From assembly GCA_016711485.1 (NCBI GenBank), contig JADJSX010000023.1:248001-312000 (forward strand): 64,000 nt of DNA. The letters are read 5' to 3'. The translations under genes were made by a program, and so were the position numbers. The DNA is from Leptospiraceae bacterium (GTDB lineage Bacteria > Spirochaetota > Leptospiria > Leptospirales > Leptospiraceae). The notes beneath the pieces are model-generated. The model was not told the origin of the DNA and ran no database searches. It worked only from the letters and a program-made list of their open reading frames with translations. Positions 15,778 through 25,211 of this stretch are shown one piece after another (position 1 is the stretch's first letter; the number at the start of each line of letters is the position of its first letter).

Positions 15778-17574
15778 ATGCGTTTTTATACTTTAATAAT
15801 TGTTTTATTTTTTACTTTTCCAATTTTTTCTATTGAAGAAACACTAGTGTTAGAAACTCCGACTGTATTTTTTTCCCCAAACTTTGATGATATAAATGAT
15901 ACGATGATTCTCAGTATAAAATACTCCGGATCGCGTGTTCCTGTAGACTGGAGGATTCATATTGCCGATGAATCTGGCAAAGTAATAAAAGTATTTTCCG
16001 CTGACCTGCGACACAAAAGGAAAAAAGGATTTTATGCCTATTTATTCTCTGGAGATACTGAACTTGAAAAAGTAAAATTAAAAATCCCAGAAAAAATCGA
16101 ATGGTTAGGTAATGATAATTCTGGAAAAATAATGAATGATGGACGTTACATTCATCAAATGAAAATTCAATTTTCGGATAAAACAGAAATAAAATCTAAA
16201 CCAACTTCCATTTATTTGGATTCGATTTCCCCTTATACGAGGATAACTTCGGATAATCGTTATTTTACTCCAAATGGGGATAAGGTATTTGATAATCTAA
16301 CAATCAAACAAGACATTTTCGGAGATTCTACGGATCGTTGGTATGGAACTTTTTACAATGAAAAGAATGAGCCAATTCGTACATTTGTTTGGGATACAAA
16401 ATCAATTCCTAAAAGTTTAATTTGGGATGGAAAGGATGACAGGGGAATATTACAAGATGAGGGAATATATTCTTATCAACTCAGTGGTGAGGATTTTTCT
16501 CAAAATAAAATGACAGCTACACTGGAAAATATTTATCTTAGCAGAGGTACTGAAAATGTAGACGTCCAGTCAAATATTTCCTATTTTTCGCCTAACGGCG
16601 ATCGAATCAAAGATAAAGTATTTTTTAAGCCAGTATATTTAGAAAAAAATATTACTGGATGGGAATTATTAATTTTCAAAAAGGATGGGAGCAAGGAAGA
16701 ACCGATTAAACTATTTTCTGGAAGTATTGTACCTGATTCTCAAATTGAATGGGATGGCAAAGACTCCAATGGAAAAATTGTTTCAGATGATACTTATTTC
16801 TATCGTTTAAGAATAAATTTGGGAGCAAAAGTTATTAAGTCCCCCGAAAGGAAAATTGTCGTAGATAAAAAAGAGAAAAAAATTCTATTTCGTTTATCGT
16901 CTAAAACATTTACTCCTGATGGTGATGAAAATTTAGATTTCCTCGAAATATTTCCTGAGATTGAACAATTTTCAATTAAAACTTGGAAAGTTACTATTTT
17001 GCACAAGTATGAAATTGATGGAATTTCCAAAACAAAAGTGCTAAAAAAATGGAAAGGAATTGGGTTACCAGCGAAAAGAATCGTCTGGGATGGATATGCG
17101 GATAATGGAGTATTAATTGCTTCGCTAAGTAATTTAGAAATTCATTTTTCTTTTAGAAATGAATTAAATGAAATTCAATTTTACAAAGTAAAAGAATTTA
17201 GTACTGGAATTTTAGTTAATATGAAAGAAGACAAACTTAGAATCTCTATTCCAGAATCTGTCCTGAAAAAAAATGAATCAGATATTTTGAGTGATATAAA
17301 AAAAATAATTTCTCTTTATCCTGGTTACAAAGTCCAAATTCAATCCCACTCGAAGCAACCCGGCGACAATAAAGAGAATATGAAAAAAACAGAAGCTCGC
17401 GCAAAAGATTTATTTAAAAAAATGTTTGATCGCGATATGGACTTTGAACGTTACACCTACCAAGCGTATGGGGAAGTCGAACCTTTATTTTACGAGGAAG
17501 ACGAATATAAACAAGAGATGAATGATCGTTTTGATGTATTATTCACTTTGCCTGATCTTAGTAAAAAGAAGTAA
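15778..17574 (+). CDS. Exported protein with FlgD-like repeats and OmpA-like C-terminus
   Basis: 598 residues; signal peptide ends near FSIEE (residue 19). Four repeats start with 'FSPNFDDINDT', 'FTPNGDKVFDNL', 'FSPNGDRIKDK' and 'FTPDGDENLDFL', each followed by an 'IxWDGxDxxG' strand turn (e.g. 'LIWDGKDDRGILQDEG'), typical of FlgD Ig-like/CHU_C-type domains. The last 110 residues resemble an OmpA peptidoglycan-binding domain (YKVQIQSHSKQPGDNKENMK, 'TEARAKDLF'), but the usual TD-x-x-G ligand residues are degenerate. A periplasmic or envelope scaffolding role is inferred. AGGTAGG lies upstream of ATG. Confidence 0.8.
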   Translation: MRFYTLIIVLFFTFPIFSIEETLVLETPTVFFSPNFDDINDTMILSIKYSGSRVPVDWRIHIADESGKVIKVFSADLRHKRKKGFYAYLFSGDTELEKVKLKIPEKIEWLGNDNSGKIMNDGRYIHQMKIQFSDKTEIKSKPTSIYLDSISPYTRITSDNRYFTPNGDKVFDNLTIKQDIFGDSTDRWYGTFYNEKNEPIRTFVWDTKSIPKSLIWDGKDDRGILQDEGIYSYQLSGEDFSQNKMTATLENIYLSRGTENVDVQSNISYFSPNGDRIKDKVFFKPVYLEKNITGWELLIFKKDGSKEEPIKLFSGSIVPDSQIEWDGKDSNGKIVSDDTYFYRLRINLGAKVIKSPERKIVVDKKEKKILFRLSSKTFTPDGDENLDFLEIFPEIEQFSIKTWKVTILHKYEIDGISKTKVLKKWKGIGLPAKRIVWDGYADNGVLIASLSNLEIHFSFRNELNEIQFYKVKEFSTGILVNMKEDKLRISIPESVLKKNESDILSDIKKIISLYPGYKVQIQSHSKQPGDNKENMKKTEARAKDLFKKMFDRDMDFERYTYQAYGEVEPLFYEEDEYKQEMNDRFDVLFTLPDLSKKK

Positions 17575-17622
17575 ACGGAACAACCCAATCTAAAGAAAAG
17601 TTGAATGTCACATTGCTATTTT

Positions 17623-18093
17623 TTATAATTTCCCAACCGCCTTACGGATGTAAGCCGGAACATCGGTTAGACGTTTGTATTTTTTAATAGTTCCATCGGG
17701 CATGGTAAGATAATAGATTCCATTGATGACTTCAAGAAAGTAGTCGTCATTTTTTTTAGCAAGACCAGAACGATTGTCTAATTCTTTTACCATTTTTTGA
17801 AATTGGATTGGAACAAGCTCCCATGATTTATAGAATGTAACTTTACCTTTGTGGTTAACGGTATACGTTCCATTTTCATGAACAATTTTAGTTCCAAGAT
17901 AATCAAATATTTCAAGAATAGAAGGTTCCGGTTTTGGTTTGTTGGATTCTCCTTCCTGTGGAATTTCTTTTGTAATAGTTCTTTTTCCTTTACTTCCTGA
18001 CCGTAGATAAAGTAAAATCAAAACTATGAATGCTACCATAAGTGAAATATAGAGGGTAATTTCTGTTAGCTGTAGTTCTGTTTTTATATTCAT
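17623..18093 (-). CDS. Hypothetical membrane-anchored protein
   Basis: 156 residues. One transmembrane helix at about residues 12-31 (LYISLMVAFIVLILLYL), then a charged linker and a soluble C-terminal domain with repeated short strands (GTYTVNHKGKVTFYKSWEL; GIYYLTMPDGTIKKYK). No family is recognised. Its ATG overlaps the TGA of the upstream lipoprotein gene, so the pair is translationally coupled. Confidence 0.65.
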   Translation of the reverse strand: MNIKTELQLTEITLYISLMVAFIVLILLYLRSGSKGKRTITKEIPQEGESNKPKPEPSILEIFDYLGTKIVHENGTYTVNHKGKVTFYKSWELVPIQFQKMVKELDNRSGLAKKNDDYFLEVINGIYYLTMPDGTIKKYKRLTDVPAYIRKAVGKL

Positions 18094-18404
18094 AGTCCTC
18101 TTAATTTAAAATTAGTTCGGTAGTTAACGGTTTTGCATAATAATGGTGTTGGGTCTTCTGCATTCCAATCTCCACAGAGTCGAGTTAATATGGATTGTAC
18201 ACATGCATCTATTTCTGTTTTACGAGCTTCACCTGGGATAAATGCATTTACAGTATGACTTAAATTACATTCTGCATCTTTAATCGCATAAGCTACTATT
18301 ATTTTTGTATTAGCATCTGCAATGGAATAATATAAATCATTTGTATCCGCACAGGAAAAAAAGAGGAGTAATACTTGAATTAAAATATTCTTTGAGAGAT
18401 TCAT
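18090..18404 (-). CDS. Small putative lipoprotein
   Basis: 104 residues; lipobox LFFSC near residue 17 follows a hydrophobic stretch. The mature protein has five further cysteines (AECN, DACV, RLCGD, LLCK), probably paired in disulfides in the periplasm. No family recognised. Middle gene between the SGNH-like gene (12 bases upstream) and the anchored protein (4-base overlap): a three-gene minus-strand operon. Confidence 0.65.
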   Translation of the reverse strand: MNLSKNILIQVLLLFFSCADTNDLYYSIADANTKIIVAYAIKDAECNLSHTVNAFIPGEARKTEIDACVQSILTRLCGDWNAEDPTPLLCKTVNYRTNFKLRGL

Positions 18405-18416
18405 AAAAATATTAGC

Positions 18417-19499
18417 TCACAATCTATTTGCCAACTCTTTTGTCAACTTCATCATTCCGCATACATTTAGATGAATATAATCACTAAAATCAACTTTATT
18501 GAGAAGCGAATTTTCGATTCTTAAAACACTTTCAGAGCCAAATTTTTGGGATAATTGATTTAAACTTATTTGAATAGGAGAGTCGGGTTTGTAAGATTTA
18601 ATTTTTGATTCGCTTTCTGGAGAAAATGGATAATATAGAAAAAGAATTTTCATATCATTTTTTAAGGCATAGTCGCCAATTTGAAACCAAGAATGTAAAG
18701 CCTCTTTGCGAGGATTTAGAAATGCGGCCTCAATTCCGGTTGGAAGAAATAAATTTTCCTCTCTTTCGATACATTTACCTGTGAATTGTGAAAAGTTTCC
18801 CCATTCAAAATAAAAATTTTCTTTTTCTAATGCTTCATTTAAAAATAAATTATTCCTTTTATTATAAAATAGATTTCCTAGAATATTTACATGTAAAATA
18901 GAATTAATTCCTGAATTATAATCTATGCCATCTGTCGCAGGGATCAATTTAATTTCGTTAGAGAAATTTCCATTTAATTTCATTAGTGGAAATAATTGAA
19001 GAAAAAGATAATAAAGATTACCCGATAGATTTTTTAAGTAAAATTTATTTAGTGTAAATTCAGAAAATAATTCGATTGAAAACTTGTCGAAGTTTAACAA
19101 GAGTGATTTATGTGAATCTACAAAATTATTTTTTGATACGGTAAGGGGAGATATATTAACCAGAAGTAATTTAGAGTGAATGTTGGATTTTTTAAATTGT
19201 TGTAATAATTTAAAAATTCCTTCTGGTTGTTCGGAGGGTCGTGGATAATACAATATATCCATTGGTTTGCCTTTTTCATTTAAAAGTTGTGTTAATATTG
19301 TCGGATGTACTCCACTCATAATTTGGCTATCACCAAGTATGATCATATCGTATTCTTTGGATATTAGATTTCTTTTTCCTGTTTTATACCAAATAAAGGA
19401 TGATTTATCGGTATACAAAACTAGGTAAGAAAAAAGCAAATGCGAAAGAATCGAAAATAGAATTAAAAATAAAATAAGATTTCGTTTGGAAAAATACAT
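18417..19499 (-). CDS. SGNH/DUF1574-like protein
   Basis: 360 residues. An N-terminal membrane segment (LILFLILFSILSHLLFSYLV, residues 8-27) anchors the protein. 'MIILGDSQIMSG' is an SGNH block I with the nucleophile serine in GDS, and the C-terminal 'DYIHLNVCG' supplies a D-x-x-H-like block V. DUF1574, a family first defined on Leptospira proteins, has this architecture. Members resemble acyl- or deacyl-transferases of surface polysaccharides (DltD, AlgX). Substrate unknown. First gene of a three-gene unit. Confidence 0.65.
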   Translation of the reverse strand: MYFSKRNLILFLILFSILSHLLFSYLVLYTDKSSFIWYKTGKRNLISKEYDMIILGDSQIMSGVHPTILTQLLNEKGKPMDILYYPRPSEQPEGIFKLLQQFKKSNIHSKLLLVNISPLTVSKNNFVDSHKSLLLNFDKFSIELFSEFTLNKFYLKNLSGNLYYLFLQLFPLMKLNGNFSNEIKLIPATDGIDYNSGINSILHVNILGNLFYNKRNNLFLNEALEKENFYFEWGNFSQFTGKCIEREENLFLPTGIEAAFLNPRKEALHSWFQIGDYALKNDMKILFLYYPFSPESESKIKSYKPDSPIQISLNQLSQKFGSESVLRIENSLLNKVDFSDYIHLNVCGMMKLTKELANRL

Positions 19500-19554
19500 G
19501 GCTCCTATTTTTAGGAAGGTATAATTTCAGCAAACTAAATCTAAGGAAAGGCAA

Positions 19555-20259
19555 ATGTATAATTATAAAAATATTTTTATAATTCTGATTCTTTGTTTTG
19601 CGAACTCATTAATCTCAAAACCAAACATTTCCTATAAAATTGGAGATAGGTTGTATGTATTGGCAAAATCAGGTTTACATCTACGAGCTAAACCGTCCAA
19701 ACGGGGAAGGCTTTTACAGACTGTATCTTTTGGGAGTGCTGCCTTAGTGCAGCAAATAACGGATAAAGAATACGAAGCAGAAGGAATTCCTGGGTTTTGG
19801 GTAAAGGTAATTGCAGATGATAGAGAAGGGTATTTATTTGATGGATTTTTGTCCACTTATCCACCGCCGGTAAATGAATTGCCTAGTTTATCAGCCCCAA
19901 CTCTAAAAAGTTATGCAGAAAAATTTCTTCCTAAAGATACGAAGGTTTCTGAATCAACAGACGAAACTATGGTAACTACGTCTACTCTCATTTTGCCGCT
20001 CGCTCGATTAGAAGAAGCATATCTACTCGGAGTTTGTTTTTTATACAACTTTGATAAATACAAATACCCTCTTAAAACTGATATAATCAAGTATGCGGAC
20101 ACCGAAGTGAAGTATATTGTTACTAAAGATAAACTTGGAAATACTTTATTTGTAAGTGTTACAGAAACATATCTTGCATCTGGCGGTACTGCTAGTTTAA
20201 TTATAACTGATTTAGGAATTTCGGGAGTCGAAGTTAAAACGATATTATCCGCTCCCTAA
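19555..20259 (+). CDS. Exported SH3-domain protein
   Basis: 234 residues. Signal peptide ends near residue 21 (NSLISKP). One SH3b domain covers about residues 30-100: 'RLYVLAKSGLHLRAKPSKRG', 'GFWVKVIADDREGYLFDGFL'. The C-terminal part ends in three strands. Similar to the SH3 lipoproteins at 10446 and 44414 in this window, suggesting a paralogous envelope family. AAGGAAAGG upstream. Confidence 0.75.
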   Translation: MYNYKNIFIILILCFANSLISKPNISYKIGDRLYVLAKSGLHLRAKPSKRGRLLQTVSFGSAALVQQITDKEYEAEGIPGFWVKVIADDREGYLFDGFLSTYPPPVNELPSLSAPTLKSYAEKFLPKDTKVSESTDETMVTTSTLILPLARLEEAYLLGVCFLYNFDKYKYPLKTDIIKYADTEVKYIVTKDKLGNTLFVSVTETYLASGGTASLIITDLGISGVEVKTILSAP

Positions 20260-20272
20260 TCATATATTCTAA

Positions 20273-20704
20273 CTAAGATTGTTTAGCTAGTTTTAAAATT
20301 TTCCCGAATGCGCTAAGCACTAATATTGTTTTGTTATCTTCATTACGAACATGAACACGAATAGGTGATCCAGTGTATTTACTTTCCTGTTTGCTGTCTA
20401 CTTCTGGATTTTGACTTTGTTTGTGTGCAGTAATGGATTCTCCAAAAAGAATAATTTTCTTTTTGTCTACTTTGTATTTCCCGACTATAGAAGTTTCGTT
20501 TTTTCCTTCTTCTTTTTGTAATGCTTTTGTGAGATGGAAATAATAATTATCCTCGCCTGACGGGTCTTTTTCTATATTTAGATTTAACTCATACACTTCG
20601 TCTGTACTTTCTGATTTTGCTATGTAAGTACCTTCCATTTCTTCATTCGCAAATAAGCCTGCTGTAAAAAGAAATCCAGATAAGATTAAAAAAAGTTTAA
20701 ACAT
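20273..20704 (-). CDS. Exported hypothetical protein
   Basis: 143 residues from ATG 20704, chosen over the upstream ATG 20761 because GGAGG lies directly before it and the signal peptide (MFKLFLILSGFLFTAGLFAN) begins there. The mature part has a lipocalin-like strand pattern (GTYIAKSESTDEVYELNLNI; YHFHL; IVGKYKVDKKKIILFG). A family of small periplasmic beta-proteins of leptospires is possible. Function unknown. Confidence 0.65.
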   Translation of the reverse strand: MFKLFLILSGFLFTAGLFANEEMEGTYIAKSESTDEVYELNLNIEKDPSGEDNYYFHLTKALQKEEGKNETSIVGKYKVDKKKIILFGESITAHKQSQNPEVDSKQESKYTGSPIRVHVRNEDNKTILVLSAFGKILKLAKQS

Positions 20705-20762
20705 TTTTTCCTCCAATTTGTTTAGGGAGGGAAAGTATAATTTATGTCTTTTTTTTTGCAAG

Positions 20763-21227
20763 TCAATTTTTTTCCAAAATCTTCGAATTGTTTTGAAGTT
20801 TGATTACGATAGCTCCTAAAAATGCCCCAAGTGGAAGAGTAATCCATGCGATGATAAGGCTATAAAATGTGAGTGGCAAAACCATAAAAGAAGCCTCTAG
20901 CGGATTGATTGATTGTTCTCCTATGAATTGTAAACACTTGCCAGTAATATTAGTGCAGAAATAACCATACACCGACATAAAATACCAGGCAAAATAGTGT
21001 GACAGGATAATGATCGTTATCCCTGAAAAAATTCCAGCTCCGATTGAGAATGATTTTCGATCAATAATAAAAAATTTCCAAATAAAAAAAGAAATAATTA
21101 GGGAAGAAGTAAATGAAAATATTGGAAAAAGGGAATAATCTTTTCCATTTTCATTGAAACTTATAAACAATCCGGATATTAATCCCATTAGTCCGAAAAC
21201 AATGCTCATTTGAAAAGTTTTTTTCAT
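20763..21227 (-). CDS. Hypothetical four-helix membrane protein
   Basis: 154 residues from ATG 21227 (GGAAG upstream). Four membrane helices are visible: MSIVFGLMGLISGLFI, FPIFSFTSSLIISFFIW, FSGITIIILSHYFAWYF and LTFYSLIIAWITLPLGAFLG. The open frame continues to 21824, but that extension lies opposite the OmpA lipoprotein gene and is a shadow. No family recognised. Confidence 0.55.
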   Translation of the reverse strand: MKKTFQMSIVFGLMGLISGLFISFNENGKDYSLFPIFSFTSSLIISFFIWKFFIIDRKSFSIGAGIFSGITIIILSHYFAWYFMSVYGYFCTNITGKCLQFIGEQSINPLEASFMVLPLTFYSLIIAWITLPLGAFLGAIVIKLQNNSKILEKN

Positions 21228-21324
21228 CTTCCTATTCTTCGAAAAATAGTCATGAAAAATCAACATGTTTTTGGTTGACCCAAAATTAGTTATGAATTTA
21301 TGTGATGTAAAAAGGAGAAGATGA

Positions 21325-22050
21325 ATGAAAAAAAAGATAGTAGTATTAATGACTCTTGTGATTTTTTCAATGGTGTCTTGTGAAACTTTAAGCAAAATCG
21401 GAAAGAATACTGCAATTGGTGCACTTACAGGTTGCCTTGGTGGTTTATTAGCTGGTGCTGCGTATGACGAAGCAATTAAGAAAAAGGCTTCTGGTGGAAG
21501 CATTAATGATGTAGTAAAATCTGCTTTTGGCAAAAAGAAAAAAGCTGGCACTAAAGGTAAGGCTGTTGGTCTTGCTGCTGGTTGTGCGCTTGGTTTAGGT
21601 GCTGGGTTATATTTTGATTTAATGAAAGATGATATCAAAGAAGACCTTGAATCTAAAAAAATTGGAGTTGCTGAAGTTCGTGGAGCGGATGGAGACATTG
21701 AAGCTCTTAGTTTGAAACTTGGTGAACAAGCAATCAAATTTGATCCAGGTAAAGCTGAAATTCCAGGTTCTGGAAAATCTACACTTGATAAAATTGCTGA
21801 ATCTATGAAAGCATACCCAGACACAAAATTAAATATTACTGGTCACACTGATGCATCTGGTGATCCTGCTGCAAACAAACGTTTAAGCCAAATGAGAGCT
21901 GATGCAGTAAAAGATTATTTAATGTCTCAAGGTGTTACTGCTGAGCAAATTGGTGGTTCTACAGGCATTGGTTCTGATCGTTTAGCTCCAGGAGCAAGTC
22001 CAAATGATCCTGCTAACCGTCGTGTTGAATTAGCGATTACTGCTGGTTAA
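21325..22050 (+). CDS. OmpA-family lipoprotein
   Basis: 241 residues. Lipobox MVSC at residue 19. Residues 25-100 are glycine-zipper-like (AIGALTGCLGGLLAGAAYDE; GLAAGCALGLGAGLYFDL). The C-terminal 110 residues form an OmpA domain: 'IKFDPGKAEI', 'NITGHTDASGDPAANKRLSQ', 'MRADAVKDYL', 'NRRVELAI', with the Asp and Arg that bind diaminopimelate in place. It tethers the outer membrane to peptidoglycan. Codon use is optimised compared with neighbours, suggesting high expression. AAGGAGA upstream; strong terminator after. Confidence 0.88.
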   Translation: MKKKIVVLMTLVIFSMVSCETLSKIGKNTAIGALTGCLGGLLAGAAYDEAIKKKASGGSINDVVKSAFGKKKKAGTKGKAVGLAAGCALGLGAGLYFDLMKDDIKEDLESKKIGVAEVRGADGDIEALSLKLGEQAIKFDPGKAEIPGSGKSTLDKIAESMKAYPDTKLNITGHTDASGDPAANKRLSQMRADAVKDYLMSQGVTAEQIGGSTGIGSDRLAPGASPNDPANRRVELAITAG

Positions 22051-22066
22051 TCGACACTTGTCATTT

Positions 22067-22095
22067 AAAGCCGTTTTTAAAGCGGCTTTTTTCTT
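22067..22095 (+). terminator. Rho-independent terminator of the OmpA lipoprotein gene
   Basis: AAAGCCG (22067-22073) pairs with CGGCTTT (22083-22089) around a 9-base loop, followed by a T-rich run. It lies 17 bases after the stop codon. Confidence 0.75.
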
Positions 22096-22284
22096 TTTCC
22101 CTCTTATCTAAAACTATCCTTACGCATTAAAAAGAAAACTAAAGCATTCAAAAGAAAAAAATGAATTATTCTTTTTTTCTATTGCCAAATTTTATCTTCA
22201 AAAGCTACATTTGCCTACGTAATATAATCAATGTCGCTCGCGAAATCGAAACTTCGTATCCGAAGAGCAAAAGGAATTTTTTTT

Positions 22285-25200
22285 ATGAAAATTTTTGGCC
22301 TATTCTTAACTTTTTTTTCTATTGTTCACTTAGTTGCAGATGGTTCTACTTCTAATACAATTTATATTGGATCTTTTTTATCCTATAAATCGAAAGAAGA
22401 TACTTCTAATCGCGATGCAGTATTGGAGAAATTGAAAAAAGAACTATCCCAGAGTGGTTTCGAGGTAATTATACTCTCAGGAAATAATTCTGAGAATCTC
22501 AAAACTGCAAGAGAGGATAATGGCAAATATTATCTCAGCGGATACTATTCCCGTAAGCCCAATGGGAATTTACTAATTTACGGTCATATTTACAATCCAG
22601 ATAAAGGGAATATTATCGATGCACTCAATGTTTCTGATTCTCTTGGAGATGTAAGTGAAATTGATTTACCTCCAGAGGAAATTCGTATATCGGATGACGT
22701 TGTGACAGACAGATTTGCAAAAAAGTTTTCCCAGAAAGTAAAATTCAATACTACCCGAAAAGAGAACGCAGAGAATATAGATGAATATATTCACGCTACT
22801 TCCATTGGAAAAGACTTGAGTTTACCAATAGTAGCCGTTGACTCAAAAGCTTCTGAAGATGTATTCAAACTTTTACAACAGACTGAAGTTGTTACTGCCT
22901 CTCGTACCAAAGAGAGTTTGATTGATGTTCCAGCTACGACAATGGTAATAACCGAGCAAGATTTTAAAAATCGAGGTTATACAAGCCTGCAAGATGTCTT
23001 CAATGATTTACCTGGCTTTGATGTAATTGGACTTGGTGGATCTGACCCAATTAACTTATATCAAAGAGGCTATCGGACTCCCTATACTTCAAGAACCCTT
23101 CTGATGATAGATGGAATTTTACAAAATGATTTGTGGAATCAAGTTGCAACCGTCGATAGAACGTATCCGATTTCTGCAATCAAGCGAATAGAAATAATTT
23201 ATGGTCCGGCATCGGCTGTTTATGGTCCAAATGCGTTTCAAGGGATTGTGAATATCATTACTAAAACCGCAAAAGATAACGGTGGAAAGGCATTAGCCGG
23301 AAGAACTAGTTTTATGTATGGAACAGGACCTAATTGGACTGTCGACGGAAATGTAACTTCTCAAATTGGAGACTTGGGTATTGCAATTTCTGCAAGGACT
23401 ACGCAAGGAGAGGATGAAAATAATAATGTGAAGGGCAAAGGTTTTAGTTCTCCTTTTTATCTGAGAAACCCAAATATTTGGGGACCTGCCTTGTTTTATG
23501 GTGATTTCGGAAAACCATACGGAACATACAGGGACTCGGTTAATAATTGGGGAACAATTATGAGTGTCACTTATAAGACTTTAAAGGTTGGCACAAATCT
23601 TAGTAATAAAGATGAAAGTTATGGAGGTCACTATCCCGGTGACAAAGCACAAACGAATGCCTATTGGAGTAAAAGGCTTGTGAACGTGTATGCAGAAAAC
23701 ACAGTTGAAATCACTCCTAAACTTACCTCCTACACTTTGGCACTCGCTCGAGATACATCCACCTACGGAACTTGGGCTGAGGCAGATGGTTCGAGTTTAA
23801 CTGACCCGTCTTATGTTAGTATCACAAATTGGAGGAATGCAAATTCTAGTATCTTAGTTAACCAAAACATCGAATACAAAGTGAATGATAACTTAAAGAT
23901 TCTAGCTGGTTTAAAATACGAAGCTAAGAAATTAACTAAATTTTATGATATACCCGGATATTGGTGGGGACCTACTTATTTCAGCTCTGTGAATCTTTTG
24001 AATCCAAATGTAAACAAAGGAGTAGATAAAGATCCAATTCAATCAAATGGTGGGTATTCTGTATACTTGAGCTCTGATCCGCTTATGCTGAAAGGTCCTT
24101 CTGGTCGGGGTAGAATGCCGGAAGAGAATACAATTGGAACGTATGATAGAGGGGGATTTCTTTTATCAATTATAGATATTGGAAAGTTTAGATTTAGTCC
24201 AGGTATACGATATGATGAAAACTCTGTCTATGGTAGAGCTTTAAATCCAAGAATTACTGCAATTTATAAACTGCAAGAGCAAACAGCCATAAAGTTATTG
24301 TATGGGGAAGCGTTTAATGAACCTCCTCCTCTTTTGCTCTATGGGGGGTTCTCAGGAAGAGTTTCCGACGCAAACTTAAGACCTGAAAAAGTTAAAACTA
24401 CAGAGTTAGTACTAATGCGACAAGGAAAACAAATATTCAATGAAGCTTCCTTTTTTTATTCGAGATATGAGGATGTGATTAGAGAGTCCGGACCTAATGG
24501 GGGACGAAGAAGAATTTACGGTCTTGAGTACAAGTTCAAATGGAATTTTAATAATTTTATAACTAATTCTGCGCCAATTAGTTTTTATACTTACTATACT
24601 TATACTTTGGCTCAATCAGATACATACTATGATCATAATATGAAACAATGGAAAGATGGGGCAACTCCGCTTGGGCAGTATGAGTATTTATTTCAAGGAG
24701 CAAAAGTGGATGGACCTTTTGGTCAATATTATAATGGACTTGCTTCTTACATTCCTAGGGAAAGAAAGTTTACAAACTTAGGGGATGTTGCCCCTCATAA
24801 AATAAATATTGGAATTAACCTACCGATTAGAGAAACTTTTATTCTAAATTTTAGGGGTAATTTTGTAAGTGCAAGAGAATTTTATTCTAGAAACGTGCTA
24901 AGTAATAATGGTCCTTTACCTGATACAGAGACGGAAACCCTGCTAAGGCGTTCAGCTCAACAAGAACAAAAACGCCTAGAGCCGTATATTGTGTTTGATA
25001 CTGGATTTACTTATAACTTTAAAGAATACGGCTTTTTTACTTTTAAAATCATGAACTTATTTAATGAATACTATGTGCATCCGGGTGTAGGAAATGGAAA
25101 TGCTGGGAATTACTACTATGCCAGATCAACTGGTTATGATTCCTCTATTTTACCTCAGCCGGGACGATCTTATATGGTTAACTTGACGTTGACATTTTAA
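22285..25200 (+). CDS. TonB-dependent outer-membrane receptor
   Basis: 971 residues from ATG 22285, where the signal peptide MKIFGLFLTFFSIVHLVADG starts; ATG 22231 would place 18 charged residues before it. Residues 30-170 form an unusual periplasmic N-terminal domain before a TonB-box-like 'VVTASRTKESLIDVPAT'. The plug domain follows (LQDVFNDLPGFDVIGLGGSD; GYRTPYTSRTLLMIDGILQN; IEIIYGPASAVYGPNAFQGI), then a 22-strand-type barrel ending in a C-terminal aromatic (VNLTLTF). Substrate, such as iron chelate or vitamin, cannot be assigned. AAAAGG precedes the start. Confidence 0.9.
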   Translation: MKIFGLFLTFFSIVHLVADGSTSNTIYIGSFLSYKSKEDTSNRDAVLEKLKKELSQSGFEVIILSGNNSENLKTAREDNGKYYLSGYYSRKPNGNLLIYGHIYNPDKGNIIDALNVSDSLGDVSEIDLPPEEIRISDDVVTDRFAKKFSQKVKFNTTRKENAENIDEYIHATSIGKDLSLPIVAVDSKASEDVFKLLQQTEVVTASRTKESLIDVPATTMVITEQDFKNRGYTSLQDVFNDLPGFDVIGLGGSDPINLYQRGYRTPYTSRTLLMIDGILQNDLWNQVATVDRTYPISAIKRIEIIYGPASAVYGPNAFQGIVNIITKTAKDNGGKALAGRTSFMYGTGPNWTVDGNVTSQIGDLGIAISARTTQGEDENNNVKGKGFSSPFYLRNPNIWGPALFYGDFGKPYGTYRDSVNNWGTIMSVTYKTLKVGTNLSNKDESYGGHYPGDKAQTNAYWSKRLVNVYAENTVEITPKLTSYTLALARDTSTYGTWAEADGSSLTDPSYVSITNWRNANSSILVNQNIEYKVNDNLKILAGLKYEAKKLTKFYDIPGYWWGPTYFSSVNLLNPNVNKGVDKDPIQSNGGYSVYLSSDPLMLKGPSGRGRMPEENTIGTYDRGGFLLSIIDIGKFRFSPGIRYDENSVYGRALNPRITAIYKLQEQTAIKLLYGEAFNEPPPLLLYGGFSGRVSDANLRPEKVKTTELVLMRQGKQIFNEASFFYSRYEDVIRESGPNGGRRRIYGLEYKFKWNFNNFITNSAPISFYTYYTYTLAQSDTYYDHNMKQWKDGATPLGQYEYLFQGAKVDGPFGQYYNGLASYIPRERKFTNLGDVAPHKINIGINLPIRETFILNFRGNFVSAREFYSRNVLSNNGPLPDTETETLLRRSAQQEQKRLEPYIVFDTGFTYNFKEYGFFTFKIMNLFNEYYVHPGVGNGNAGNYYYARSTGYDSSILPQPGRSYMVNLTLTF

Positions 25201-25211
25201 ATCGTGTAAAA

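Noticed and set aside
20763..21824. Long minus frame of 353 codons
   Set aside because: The part from 21228 to 21824 is opposite the OmpA lipoprotein gene and is a shadow; only the 154-codon 3' part is kept as a gene.
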